Positions 23,080 to 35,192 of a stretch of 64,000 bases of DNA are shown here, piece by piece. A program made the position numbers and the translations under genes. The DNA is from Brachionus koreanus. Lineage: Eukaryota > Rotifera > Eurotatoria > Ploima > Brachionidae. The stretch covers positions 2,612,541-2,676,540 of the forward strand of contig PJRA01000412.1 in NCBI GenBank assembly GCA_016987375.1, in the 5' to 3' direction. The notes under the pieces are model-generated. The model was not told where the DNA came from, made no database searches, and saw only the letters and a program-made list of their open reading frames with translations. Numbering within the stretch: the first letter of the stretch is position 1; each line of letters starts with the position of its first letter.

Positions 23080-23649
23080 AAATAATTTAAATAGTAAAAG
23101 TTAAATTTATGTTTAGAAATAAAAATATGCGTTTTTTAAAAGATTGAATATTTTTGACTTGAGCATCTTTGTAATTCTAAATTTATAAATCAAATTTTAT
23201 GTTAATTTTGGTACTTTTACATTACAATCAACAATGTCTCATCAATTTAATTTGATAAACAAAGCTAACAGACGTTGCCGAGTTTTTCCTTTTGTTTTGA
23301 CAGATTTCGATATTCAACGTCTCATTAAAATCTGTATGAAACTACTTAAAAATTTTCTAGATTGGCGCTTTTTAGGGATCTTCTAAAGAGATCTTTATTT
23401 GTGATTAGAAGTGAATCCATTTTCGAAATTACCATAACAGAAATCAATGGTTGAATCCATCTCAACTCAACCAGTCGTGGAAATATGATGCTTTGATAAA
23501 AAGGTGATGTTGCGTGTTTGGTGGAATGTATGCTTCACTTCAAAAAAAATATCCTTAGTCAACTGAAAGCTAGATTTGTTTCTTCAAGAGAACATTATAC
23601 CTCATGTAACTAGAAGAACCAATTTTTTCCTCATCTAGCATATAGCCAA

Positions 23650-23803
23650 AATCTTGTTATTGTGAAATTCAAATACAATAAACAAAGTAGTATGTTGCAT
23701 TTTGTTGCAGTATTTTTTTTTGTGTTACTTATTTTAGTAAATTTTAAGTAATCAAAATAGGAAGAATTTTTGTTCAATTTGTGTTTGAATTTCACAATAC
23801 CCA
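23650..23803. repeat. Small MITE nested in mariner copy 1
   Basis: The left end ttattgtgaaattcaaatac and right end gtgtttgaatttcacaatac are inverted repeats. The roughly 150-bp insert interrupts the mariner sequence between catatagcc and aagatcttt, which are adjacent (with one substitution) in copy 2. Non-coding; superfamily unknown. Confidence 0.6.
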
Positions 23804-24000
23804 AGATCTTTCTCTTTCTGATTCTCATCTTTTTAGTGGACGGCTTTTTACTTATCAAGACACAATTAAAGAAGGATGTATTGAGCTTTTTGGTACTAAA
23901 AGCCGTGAATGGTACAAGAGACTCACTGATAGACGGTTAAAGACTAAAGAGCATAATTGTTTTTATTTTGAAGATTAGCTAACTATTGTTTTTTTTATTG

Positions 24001-26071
24001 ACTTTTTTATTAAAAAAAGTTAAAAAAATATGCAAAAATTTTGATTCATCCTAACAAAATTCGAATAATTATTTTACATAAAGTTTAAATTTTTTCTTTA
24101 AGATAACTTTTTTTTTTTACTTCAGAATTTGTCAAATTAAAAAGATTCTTAAGAGAATCTCTAGAAAATCTACAAAAAATCTTTTAAATTTTTTGACCGG
24201 GAAAGCAGAATTTATAGAACATGATATGACAAGTTTATTTTTAATACAAATAAAAACTTATAAGACATCTTATTAGCTTAATCGAAAGATTTCTTTAGAA
24301 TACAAAAAGACCTTTCTTTTTTGTTGTTATTAATAAGCTCTGATTTGTATATTTGAGTAAATACACAGTTCAAATTTAGCTGAAAATATATTTTATTAAT
24401 GATTTTTATTAAAAATAAATAAATATAATTTAATTGATAATAAAAAATTAATTGTAAAACAAATTGTATAAGTAGTAGTAACTTTGTCTTTAATGCAAAA
24501 ATTTTTTGAGTAAATGTATGCATCTATTAATTTATTTTTAAGCACTTATCTACAATGTATTTAATAAAAATATTTAAAGCAAACTGACTTAAATGATCTA
24601 AAGTATATCATTTATGTACACGCAAGCCACAAAAAACATAATCAACAAATACAAATCCACCATTCGGCAAATATTTAGAAAAGTCCACAAAAAATATTTA
24701 TTTGTATTCGGATTAGATTTAAGATTATTCTATTATTTCAATTTTGGATTTTTTTTTAATTATATTTGAGCATTTTTAAGATTATTTAGACAAAAAAATT
24801 TAAGTTTAGCTAGAATAGAAGATTAAAGTTAGATTTTATTTTGTACAAAAAATAAACACTTAGTCTTGTTCGATCATTTAGACTAGTATAATTGAGATTA
24901 TTTAGTTGAATATTTGAGACTGCCTTAAATATAAACAAAATAAATGATAATTTTAAATAATTTAAAGTATTCTAAATAAATATTCATCTAAGGTGTGCTT
25001 AGATTTACTTATTAGCAAAAAGAAAAACGTTTAATTAAAAGAAAGAGAAACACAAATAGAATGCAGTATGGACAATAGGAATTTTGGCCCGATATTTTAT
25101 CGGTCGTCTCTACAAAAGTTCTTGACAAACTAAAACTTGTTCAGCGTGTTCGTCTTTTTTTAAATTAATTCTTTAAACGTTTCAACTTAGCATGATCTTG
25201 AATTTTTTTTCTAGATTAAAAGCTCTTGGAGCAAAATTTCAAGTGCAATTTATTAAAGGCATTTTTCTAAAATGTTCAAATTATCAAAAACTAAAAATAC
25301 ATATTTAAAAAAAGTGTCTTAAAAAAAATAAAACAAAAAATTTTTTTTTTCAAATTTAAGTGAATTTCTCTGATTTTTTATGCATCTAAATTCAACTCCG
25401 AAAAATATTGGTTAATACACAAAGAGTGAAGTTTCCTTTTGGCATTTATAATCAAGTTCAAGTGATGTTTAATCCCGTTTGCAATTAGTAATCTTAATCA
25501 AATAATGGCTTAGGGATTAATAGAATAGCCATAAGAGTCCAATAATTTATAATGAACAAAAAAATATTTTTGTCTTTAATATTCTGTCAAATAGAGTTTT
25601 AATGCTAGAGCAAACTCAAATCAATCTAATTGTTACTACTAAGATTTACAATTTTAATTTTTGACCAAAAGATAGTCTTTTATCTCAAACTTAGAAATAA
25701 AAACTCTCTATAAGTAACCAAGACTCTATTGTTGTGACATGACGCCGGTTTGTATTTGATTTAAATCGATTAATTCAATTTCTTTATGCAGAGTTTTAAT
25801 TAAAAACGAAAGCTTATTAAAAAATTTGTTTTTCTTTTTTTTTTTTTGAGCCTCAAGTAATTGAGTTGTATTAAGGAAAATACTCGAAAGTAAGCAAAAG
25901 CAAAAAATTAATTAAGGGTCAGTAAATTTTAGAATAATTTAGAATTTCTGAATAAGTAAATAAACAAACTGTAACTGATTTGAAATTTTCTATAAAAATA
26001 ATTTAACCTAAATTTTATAATGATAGAATTTGCTTTTCACCTGTTTTCGAAATTAGTGTGTTTGTCTATAG
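24001..26071. other. Noncoding region 5' of the GABA-B-like receptor
   Basis: About 2 kb, AT-rich. I looked on the plus strand for ligand-binding-domain exons of the receptor and saw none that carry family motifs. Confidence 0.4.
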
Positions 26072-26273
26072 GCTTAAGAGTAATCGTAGCCTGTTCAATG
26101 CCTATAGGTAAGACTTTTACAAAAATTTAATCTAAATAGATCGATACGTTGGCCTCATGTCATTTAATTTTAATTTTCACTAATCACTTATTTATATCTT
26201 TTTTAGAAGCTGTTTTGATCAATAAACATTATTATCGAACTTTTCGAGCATTCAAGCTAACACAATACAATTG
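26072..26273 (+). other. Two candidate small exons upstream of the receptor
   Basis: 26072-26107 and 26207-26273 are each bounded by ag/gt signals and joined phase 1 to phase 1. Together they read GLRVIVACSMPI then EAVLINKHYYRTFRAF and KLTQYNW without a stop. HYYRTF is faintly like the 'FFRTVPSD' region of GABA-B Venus-flytrap domains. However, the donor phase after TQYNW (2) does not join the next recognised exon. This may be a relic or a chance ORF. Confidence 0.25.
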
Positions 26274-26366
26274 GTAGCAAAAGCGATGGAATTTTTTTCC
26301 CAATCAAACTAATGAAACAAATAAAAATACTGATCAAAGTAATAGAATCATTTGTTTGGCGTAATA

Positions 26367-29300
26367 ATGGATGATCTAAAACAATTCTACTTGCTTGAAT
26401 ACGAAATTAAGCGTTTACAACCAACTATCGCAATCATCACGATTCTCTTAAGTTCTTTGGGAATTTTTTTATCAATTTTATTTTTTGTTTTCAACATAAA
26501 AAATCGAAATTTTCGGTAAATATTTTAATTCAATAATTCACTTGCTTTTAAATTTTAAATTTGGCCTCAGATAACTTAAATGAAACTTTTTGAAAATTTA
26601 GCCATTTTTTCATGCATTATATTTTATTAAAAGAAAAAAAGAGAAAATTTTTATTCTTAACAAGAGTGAAAAATTTGGAGAATTTGATGCAAATTTTCAT
26701 TTTCTTACATAAATTAATTAAAAAAAATTTTTGTTGTTCATGTTTTCGTTTATTTTTACTGATATTTAGACAATTCTGAGAAATTTTTAGTTTGAATTGG
26801 AATATTTTTGCTGAATGCATTCAAATATTCAATATCACTGTGGCAAGTTCAATATAAGATCATTGAGAAATGTACTTTATCCTTCAAGCTACTATTGTTT
26901 CTCCTTGAGTGGTTCATTTCAACTGCTCATAAAATTTTAACCTCATTTTCAACCAAGATCCCAGAATGGCACTCTTCTGAGGTTTTTGCAAGTATTTGTT
27001 TACTCTTAAGAATTAATTTTAAATAAAATCTTGATATTTTTGTCTGCTTCGAAATGCACGATAATCTATAGCTTCAATTTAAAAAAAATTAATTAATTTT
27101 TTTTTCAGTTCATTTGATTTCATAGTTCATTTATAGCTTTTTTTTAAGAAAACTTAAATTTTTTCATGTGACTTAAAAATAACACTTTAATTTTTTAATT
27201 AAATAATTTAAAACTATATCGGCATATTACTTTTAAAATAAAAATTTAAAAGATTCAATTTTTTGTCATTGAAAAGTATTTGTTTATTTCAAAAGCATGG
27301 CACAGTATTTTTTCATCTGAATTAGCAATATTTTGTGATAAATTTAGCCTCAAGGTTTAATAGTATATCAAATGATGTTTAAAATGCAAATAATTTAACT
27401 CAATCTAAATCAAAACGATTTTTTTGGGCTGCAGAATTATGGCCATTTGAAAACGAACATGTCAAAATCCTTAAAAATTTAGAGAAAAAACAAGTTGAAT
27501 AATACACATTATTTAAGAGAGAATATTTGAAAATTTATTTTTTTTAAAAAAATATTTTCAGCTTAATTGATAATAATATAATAATAATAATAAGCTATGA
27601 TGTGCACAGCACATGGAATGGGCTTTAGCCTAATCATAATAGCCTTTTTAAATCTGTTTTATCAATTTTGCTTTTAAAATCATTTAAAGTTTTAGCATAA
27701 ATAATTTCATTGTCCAAACCATTCCAAACATTACCACCCTGTTGCTAAAGAAGTTGAACCGAGCTTCGCAATTTTTAACCAATTTTTTTTCCATCGCTAA
27801 GTCATGCCGTCTTAGAGCAGGTCTTAGAGTGCCACTTGAATTGTTCTTGAAAACCAATGGAACATGCCAGTTCACTTTGTCAAGCCCTTTGACAATTTTA
27901 AACATCTCAATTAGATCTCCTCTTACCCGTCTTGTTTCTAAGCTTGTTAGATTTGTTAGATAATTGATTAAAATCTAAATTTATCAATTTATCCAAATCA
28001 AATCCACATCCTTTTATTACTTTTTGTTTTTTTATTAAATTAGCTTAGGTTGTATAATTTCAGGAAATTTTCCAAATCGTATTTTTACTTGTTTTATTTT
28101 AAAAAAAGCAAAAAAAAAATTACAGGCCCTAACTTATTTAGATAATTCAAATTAAGTTCAATAATCAATGTGTTTTTTTACTGATTTTATTTATTTTTTA
28201 TCTGAAAAATTAAAAAATAAGATATAATTAAATAATGCGTAAATTTATTCTCTATTGATATTTGTGAATTTTTTTTTATAAATTTGATTTTGAATAAAGC
28301 TAATAAGTGTAATTTTTTTGTTAAAAATTCTTCTTTTATATCTAAATAGAGCAAGTGGTGACAATTTTTTAAATTAAATTTTAATCTCAATTTTTTTTTA
28401 AGTCTAATCAAAATGTCAAGTCCTAATATAAATAATATAATAAATATTAATTGTACATTGTTATACATATGCCCGATACTAAACAGTGTCAAAGGATTAT
28501 ATATTACAAATGAAATAATTGCCAATATAATGTGTCAGGTAAATTTTCAAAATTAGAATCTAGATTGAATATTTTTTATCCTAAATTTAGCTTAATACCT
28601 GGATAATTCCTCTAAGTTCGACAGCAGTTTACGCAGCAATGTTGGCTAAAGCATGGCGAATTTTCAAAATATTCGACACTTCGCCACAGAATAAAAAAAT
28701 TGTTATCAAAGATATTCGACTTGTTATTTATATAATAATTATAATGCTTGTTGATTTGATAATACTGTCTGTATGGCAATTTTCGGATTCGGTAAAATTA
28801 AGAGCTCGTTACGTTTATGAGGCCACGTCTCAACCTACACGATTGTTTGTTCCAATAAAACAAACAAAAAATTGGACAGACACTGAGCTGCCAAATAACG
28901 ATATTTCGCTCATAAAAAATTTATCACATCAAACAAATCAGTTAAAATTAGTGTTTGAGTGCAATTCAAATCTCAATGAAGTATGGATAACGATTTTGAC
29001 TATGTATAAAATTATTCTACTGATGTACGGCATTTACTTGGCATGGATTATTCGAAATATCAATGTACCGTCAATGAACGACTCCAAATATCTTCTATTA
29101 AGCACTTATACCATCATCATATGCGGACTTGGTTCTATGACTTTAATGCAGTTGCTAAAAGATTGGCCAGATGTTGTTCAAGCATTTTTCACTATTGGTA
29201 TCATAATTTCTACATGTACAACACAATGCCTTCTTTTTATACCAAAGGTAATTTTCTTTAATAATTTTTTAAAGAGTAGCTTTATTAAAAAATTAAAAAA

Positions 29301-32300
29301 ATATAATTATTTAATATTTAATATAAAAATATAAGCCCATAATATGTTACCAATACTTTGACAGACATTTTAAATAGATTTATATTTTTGACTTGACTTG
29401 GAGTTGATGGCTTACGACACTCTTTTGTCCGACACTCTCTTTCCTAATGCCAAATTGAATTAATTTTTATGATGTGAAATAGTTCATTAAATGATGTGAA
29501 ATTTTTTAAAAAAAGTCCAGATCTGTATAGTCCGGTGTAAAGTTTTCCATTAAAACAAAAAAAAAACATTCAAGTGTTATATAAGCGATAGGTTAAATAC
29601 ATATTGTGTCTTTATAATTTTTTTAATGACACTTTATGTGTCAATAATCACTTCGTTTTTTTAAAACATTTTTGTGTGAAAAAAACCCAGATTGTGATAC
29701 TCAAGAAAAATTTGAAATTTTTAGAATTAAAAAAAAAATTCTAGATATATCAAATTTACGATTCTAATATTAATTTTTCCTCTAAAAATTTCTAAAAGTA
29801 TAATTAAAAAGAATTGATCGTAATAAATTTTGATTAAATTATTAATTTTGGAAAAAAGAAATATTTTTTAAATTTTGCGATTTTTTTTTGCGACCTTTTT
29901 TAAATTTATCAATTAAAAAATCAATAGATAGCTAATCTTGAAAATATAAACAATTATACCCCATAGTCTTTAGCCATCTATTCATTTAGATAAGGTAGTT
30001 TCATTCCTTTTTTGTATCATTTACGGCTTTTGATGTTAAAAAGCTCAATTGACCTTCTTTAACTCTGTCTTGGTTAGTAAAATGCCATGGTCTAAGAAAA
30101 TGAGCCATAAAAGATTATTATCAGAGAGAGAAAGATCTAGACTATATGCTGGATGAGAAAAAAGGTCGTTCTTCCAGTTATATGAGGTATAATGTTCTCT
30201 TGAAGAAACAAACTTAGCTTTCAGTTTCAGTTCAGAAGGATATTTTTTTTTGAAGTGAAGCATACATTCCTCCAAACAAACAATATCACCTTTTTATCAA
30301 AGCATCATATTTCCACGACTGGTTGAGCTGACTGATATGGATTCAACCATTGAAAATGGATTCACTTATAACCACAAATAAAGATTCCTCTAGAAGATCC
30401 CTCAAAAGCGCCAATCTAGAAGATTTTTAAGTAATTTCATACAAATTTTAATGAGTCGTTGAATATCAAAATCTGTAAAATCACAAGGAACAACTCTATT
30501 AAATTAAGGTCACGAGACATTGTCGATTGTGATGTATAAAGCTCATTTGATAATTGGCCAGTACTAAGCTTGGGACTCCTTTCAATTCTGTTAGAGAATT
30601 GTTGTTCTAGTTGAACTCATCTTTCTTTGAAGGATTATATGACCACTTTTAAATTTTCTAAACCAATCTTGTACCCTTCTTACTTTAAGCACATTTTCAA
30701 CTTCCAACAAAGCATATTTCACGTCTGCTGTTGCCGATAGGATAGGAAATTTAGAATTACAAAGATGCTCAAGTCAAAAATATTCAATCTTTTAAAAAGC
30801 GTATATTTATATTTCTAAACATAAATTTAACTTTTACTATTTTAATAAATTAGATAATCTTGATTTGAATTTAAAAATTAAATTAAAATATTATTCATTT
30901 GCTTGCAGTTTAGATCATTTAGATTGAAGATTTTATCAACAAAAAAAAATTGTTTCGACACTAGTTAGATTGGAAAAAGTTGGTTTTCGAGATTTAAAAA
31001 AAAATTAATATTTATTAAATTATAAATCTATGGTAAAAGTTATGCTAAAATATATCTTATTTTATCAATAAATTATATCAGCTTATCTCTCAAAATTAGA
31101 AATAAACTGAGATAAATTAGGATTTGGTTGTTTTCTTTTATCGATCAAATTTTTAGTGTAAAAAAAAATAACCAAATTATTAAAGATTATTTTATCTTCT
31201 TTTTAAGCTTTTTTTTCTATAAGTTGATGCTTTCTATACCTATATTTATCTTTATTAATTTAATTTTTCTAAGATACGCTTATGGTTTAAACGTAGAAAT
31301 GACGATAGCTTCAAAATATCGTTGTCACAAATATTTCTGCAATCTTCGTCATCTTCATCATATTTCAATGATACAAGCACTAATCCTAATGTGAAAAATG
31401 GAAAAAAATTGAGCCTCGAAGATGAATTGTGTGAACTTTTACAAGAAAATAGTCAGCTTAAAAATTTTCTGAAAGAAGTAAGGGATTTTTAATTGCTGAA
31501 TGAATTAAACTAATAAACATGTTTGGTTTAGAAAGAGGACATTATTAAAATTTTACAAGATAAAATTCGAACCGCAAAAAAAAATTTGTCAAAATTGTAT
31601 CAAGATAGTTATTGTGAGGAGAAAAAGAATGAAAATATGGATACAAATCTGCATCAAAATGAAGAGTCGGCACTCTATTTTAGTCCTTCGATAGATCAAA
31701 GTCAAACTTTTCAAACTCGTAATCCAATTTTAAATCCACTTGATTCAGGTTTTGAAATAAACTCTACTACTACAAGTACAGCTACAACAACAAGTAGACC
31801 TATATAAAAAAATTTAAAGCTAGCATTAATTTATTTTTAAAGCTGATACATTCAGAACAAACGATTCAGGTTTAAAAGCTTTCAAAAGTTTAAATTTACT
31901 TTCTCCAGACACAGAAAAGTTGAGAAATGATTTAGATGAAGTTGAAGAACTGACAACAAGAGTTCGTGATTCAATATCATTAGACTTATCAAATACCAGA
32001 AGATATTCACCATTATTGTATGAATATTACAGAAAACAAATCGATTTGGCAAAATCAATTCAGTGCACTTACAACATCCAATGTAATACCCTTTTTGATG
32101 CGATGACTTTGATGAGAAAATGTTTAAAAGACTACTGCAAGACGGTTCATAATCCGGAATATTTGGCAATAGATGAAATAGATAAGCCTAATTCAAATCA
32201 GTATACATATGAAGATTTTTTAGCAAAAAATACTGACCCAAAGCTTGTAAGTCAGCCTATATATAAGATGGACATGAAAACTGACAATCAAGAATTTAAT

Positions 32301-32537
32301 GTGTATAGTTCAGTAAATAATTTAAGCAAAACATGTTTTTTGATCGGAAATTCTTTTAATCAGCATGCGAAGCATAACTATAATAAGCAAATTATAGAAG
32401 TTTGCACTCCAAGTACCGAATCAACACAAACCACTGCAGCACCTTCTTCTTCTACTTCAGCTATTTCCCTATCAAACGATGTGAAAACAACTGAACCAGT
32501 TAATCCAAAAAAAGATAACAAACAAACTTATGTATAA
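26367..32537 (+). CDS. GABA-B-receptor-like class C GPCR (7TM region and long tail)
   Basis: Exons 26367-26515, 28403-28538, 28591-29247, 31274-31477, 31532-31793 (donor tentative) and 31843-32537; about 701 codons. The first recognised exon gives TM1 and ends FFVFNIKNRNFR; the next begins LIKMSSPNINNI, the GABA-B hallmark after TM1. TM3 contains YAAMLAKAWRIFKIF, TM5 ends YGIYLAWIIRNINVPSMNDS, and TM7 ends CTTQCLLFIPK. Behind TM7 a coiled coil (LSLEDELCELLQENSQLKN, continuing KEDIIKILQDKI) matches the GABA-B heterodimerisation region. An unusually long Ser/Thr/Asn-rich tail of about 300 residues follows. No Venus-flytrap ligand domain or signal peptide was found upstream. The ATG at 26367 is only the first Met in the TM1 exon; that frame is open back to an acceptor at 26345. 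Intron 1 contains a LINE piece and intron 3 a mariner copy. Confidence 0.82.
27560..27965 (-). pseudogene. CR1-like LINE 3' fragment in receptor intron 1
   Basis: The minus strand reads RGDLIEMFKIVKGLDKVNW, RRHDLAMEKKLVKNCEARF and FFSNRVV, then a frameshifted VWNGLDNEI, the C-terminal signature of CR1/L2 LINEs. It ends in a (taa)n-like microsatellite (about 27568-27592), the usual 3' tail. One of the better preserved fragments; antisense to the receptor. Confidence 0.85.
29248..29914. other. Intron sequence of the receptor
   Basis: First part of the intron 29248-31273, before the mariner insertion. AT-rich, no coding signal. Confidence 0.6.
29915..31073 (-). mobile_element. Mariner-like element relic, copy 2 (inverted)
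   Basis: Reverse-complement partner of 22837-23995, lying inside the receptor intron. The minus strand includes MEECMLHFKKKYPSELKLKA and NDLFSHPAYSLDLSLSDNN, matching the mariner catalytic-domain motif HPAYSPDLSPSD. The third catalytic Asp region is present but the ORF is broken upstream by stops. Lacks the palindrome and the small MITE found in copy 1. Confidence 0.8.
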
Positions 32538-33765
32538 TGAATTTTTTATCCGACCGATATTTCTATTTATTCACTTTTATTAATTAGCTTATATATAAAA
32601 TTTCAAGCATAAAATAAATTTTTGCTAAATATTTTAAAATTTTTTTTTAAAACCAAAACAAAATATAAAAATTTTAATTATTTAATATTTTTTTAATTGG
32701 GATTGGAAGTTAATTTTTAACGAAAGATACATTGATATTTCAGACCAATTTTTAATTTATTTTTTGTCAAAATACTAGTAATACAATTAAGAAAAAAAAA
32801 GTATCTTTTTAGTATCGAAGTGAAATTTAAATTAAGTCAAAAGTAAAAAGTAATAAAGGAAATTAAGTTTTTTTGCACTTTCCTATCTATCATTCTGACA
32901 TTATTTAACTAAGTTGATAGATGTTTGATAATTAAAAGTTGGGAGCAAAATTTTAACTGAGAGCAGAATATTTTTACTTAAAAATTCCATTTTCCTTGTT
33001 CTTTCTAAGGAGATATCATCAAAAAACCATTAAAAAGTAAATAATTTAGGTATTTTTTAGGTTTTTTGTTTTTTTGTTGTTACAAAAGCTATGTTCAGGA
33101 TTCTTTTGAAGTTATGTTCGTGCATTTTGTGAAATCCTATCTTAAAATAATTAATTTTATTTTAATCTTGAAATTTTTACCATACCTTTGGAAATACTTG
33201 AAATCATGTTCCCAACTATGTCATAACTATCCCGGTTCTAGATTGGACTAAGTTATTTAAAATAAATAAAATTATCAATGAGATTTGAAAAAAATAAATA
33301 TAGATTATATTTTAAGTAGTACCTGCATCTATTATCCTATAAAGATTAGATAAAACATTTTTTATTTATTGATAAATTAGAAATGTTCAAAAAATGCGAA
33401 ATTTTTATGACTCATCTTAACAAATCATATATCATTATTAATTAAATAATTAGAGAAACATAAATATAATTTAATTGATAAAAATATGACAAATTAAAAA
33501 CTAAAAAAACAAAAAAAATTGAAAAATTTCTTAATTATTGCACAAAAAATTTAAAATTATTTTTATTTTGCCAATTTGATTTTAAAATTTTACATTTTTT
33601 CAAATAAAAAATTAGTCGATTTAAAGTTAGTCGATTATTAAATCGATTATTGATAATCGATTGCCAAAACTAGTCAAAAAAGAAAAACTAAGAATTTAGA
33701 AATAAGAATAGAAACAATTAATTAGAAACAATTGTAACAAAATAATAAAAAATCTTATAAACATA
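32538..33765. other. 3' flank of receptor, noncoding
   Basis: AT-rich, with no supported exon. The short tract 33610-33665 contains repeated atcgatt words. Confidence 0.45.
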
Positions 33766-33990
33766 AGAAAGGTCAAATCTGAATCAAATCTGATTCGAAT
33801 TGCAAATACGTGGAATGAATCTATCAGTTTTCTGTTAATAAGATTCATCACCTCTCTCTCTCTTTTTGAGTTCAAAACGATGGAACGTTGACTCATTCTT
33901 TTCAGAAAATTGGAGTCCATATTATAAGAACCATTTTTAGAAAATTTAAAAAAAAAAGCTGCAGTTTATACTACTACTACAATATCTACA
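33766..33990 (+). pseudogene. LINE 3' fragment (same family as 6060-6875)
   Basis: The plus strand reads RIANTWNESIS then LFEFKTMER, a decayed form of [12 protein letters not shown]...LKSFKARL. It ends with the family tail gctgcagtttatactactac. Confidence 0.55.
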
Positions 33991-34529
33991 TCACAGTTTA
34001 GCAATATATTATTTGGATATTTACATATGGCAAGAATTTTTTCTTTTTAACATTTTTTAATAAAAATTTTAGTAAAAAAAGCCCAAACAAAAAAGGATTT
34101 ATATTTAGTACTTTTCTATGCATCACATGACTAAAAATTATGCTCTAAAATTTAAAAAATTAAGTAAAACTTGAACAGATTCATTGATTAATTATTTCCT
34201 TTATTAATTTAAAATCAAAAAACAAAATCAATAAAAATGATTAAAATACATTAACTTTTATCGTTTAAAAACTTGAAAAAATTGGTTCGATTTTAGTCCT
34301 AAAATTTGTTCCCAAAAATCCCAAAAAATGATAAAAATGGGTAAAAGATATTTCATTATTTTAGAAAAGATAAACAGAAAATCCATCAAATGATTGAGTA
34401 TTCTAAGATAATGCATATTGAATTTTATATTTTTTTGATTTTTAATAAATAAATCCTTTTTTTGTTTGGGCTTTTTTTACTCAAATTTTTATCAAAAAAT
34501 GTTAAAGAGAAAAAAAAACTTGACATAAA

Positions 34530-35060
34530 GCTTAAGCATATAGAATTTTAGGTTTAATTAAAAAAGCAATTAATATCCTTTCAGCAAGATTATCAGATTA
34601 TTGTATTGTTCAATGGTAAAAACTCAGTTTGAATAAGTATGCCCTTATTTGGAAAAGACATAAATGAGCTTGAGAAATTTCAATATAACAAAATTGGTTT
34701 CAAAAGTATGTGATTTTGATTATCTAACTACTTGAGTTTAAGAAGATTAAGAGGCGATCTAGTTCAGATGTAAAATTGGTAAACAATTATTAAATAATTA
34801 AATTTAATAAAGAAATCAATTACAGTCTTCACACAAAATCTGGTTGCCGAAGATATTAATTTAGGATAAATTGCTATTGTCTATTTTAGTAAATAGCTGG
34901 AATAAACTGCCGCAAAATGTGGTAAAAGCAAAGAATCTCAATAGTTTCAAAGCGAAACTTTATGGTTGGATTGTGAAACAAAAAGAAGCGACTGCCATTG
35001 CTCTTTAGGGCTATGCTAAGATAACCTCTAAGCTGCAGTTTACTAAACTAGTATTACAAA
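34530..35060 (+). pseudogene. LINE 3' fragment (same family as 6060-6875)
   Basis: Nucleotide alignment to 6300-6865 is clear: ttcaaagcga-actt-atggt, tggattgtgaaacaaaaaga, agcgac-gcc-ttgctct, and the end ctaagctgcagttta. Several deletions relative to that copy. Non-coding. Confidence 0.75.
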
Positions 35061-35192
35061 TGTATATTAATATTTTTTTTTCATTGATTAATACACATAG
35101 TGGTTAAATATATTAATTTTTAATTTTTTTAAACTAATTTTATTTAAAATAAAAAGGATTTACATTTAATTATTTTGATTTTTAAAATTAAT

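Larger units (their letters stand above)
22837..23995 (+). mobile_element. Mariner-like element relic, copy 1
   Basis: Aligns over its whole length with the inverted copy at 29915-31073. Degenerate transposase pieces include HFKKNI-type text, a region matching the mariner HPAYSPDLSPSD motif split by a later insertion, and the C-terminal REWYKRL. Many stops and frameshifts; inactive. It carries two extra features that copy 2 lacks: a perfect 17-bp-arm hairpin (23042-23079) and an inserted inverted-repeat element (about 23650-23803). Confidence 0.75.

Noticed and set aside
26808..27026. Plus-strand 72-codon ORF in receptor intron 1
   Set aside because: The region is less AT-rich and may be an old insertion, but neither strand gives a recognisable protein.
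28187..28525. Minus-strand 112-codon ORF
   Set aside because: It is antisense to the receptor's TM2 exon (28403-28538), whose plus-strand reading has correct splice sites and family motifs.
31882..32169. Minus-strand 95-codon ORF
   Set aside because: Antisense shadow of the receptor's last exon; the plus strand is in phase with upstream exons.
33696..33920. Minus-strand ORF resembling a LINE segment (RGDLI-like)
   Set aside because: The plus-strand reading with the WNE motif and the 3' tail at 33957 fits the LINE family better; the minus reading is coincidental.
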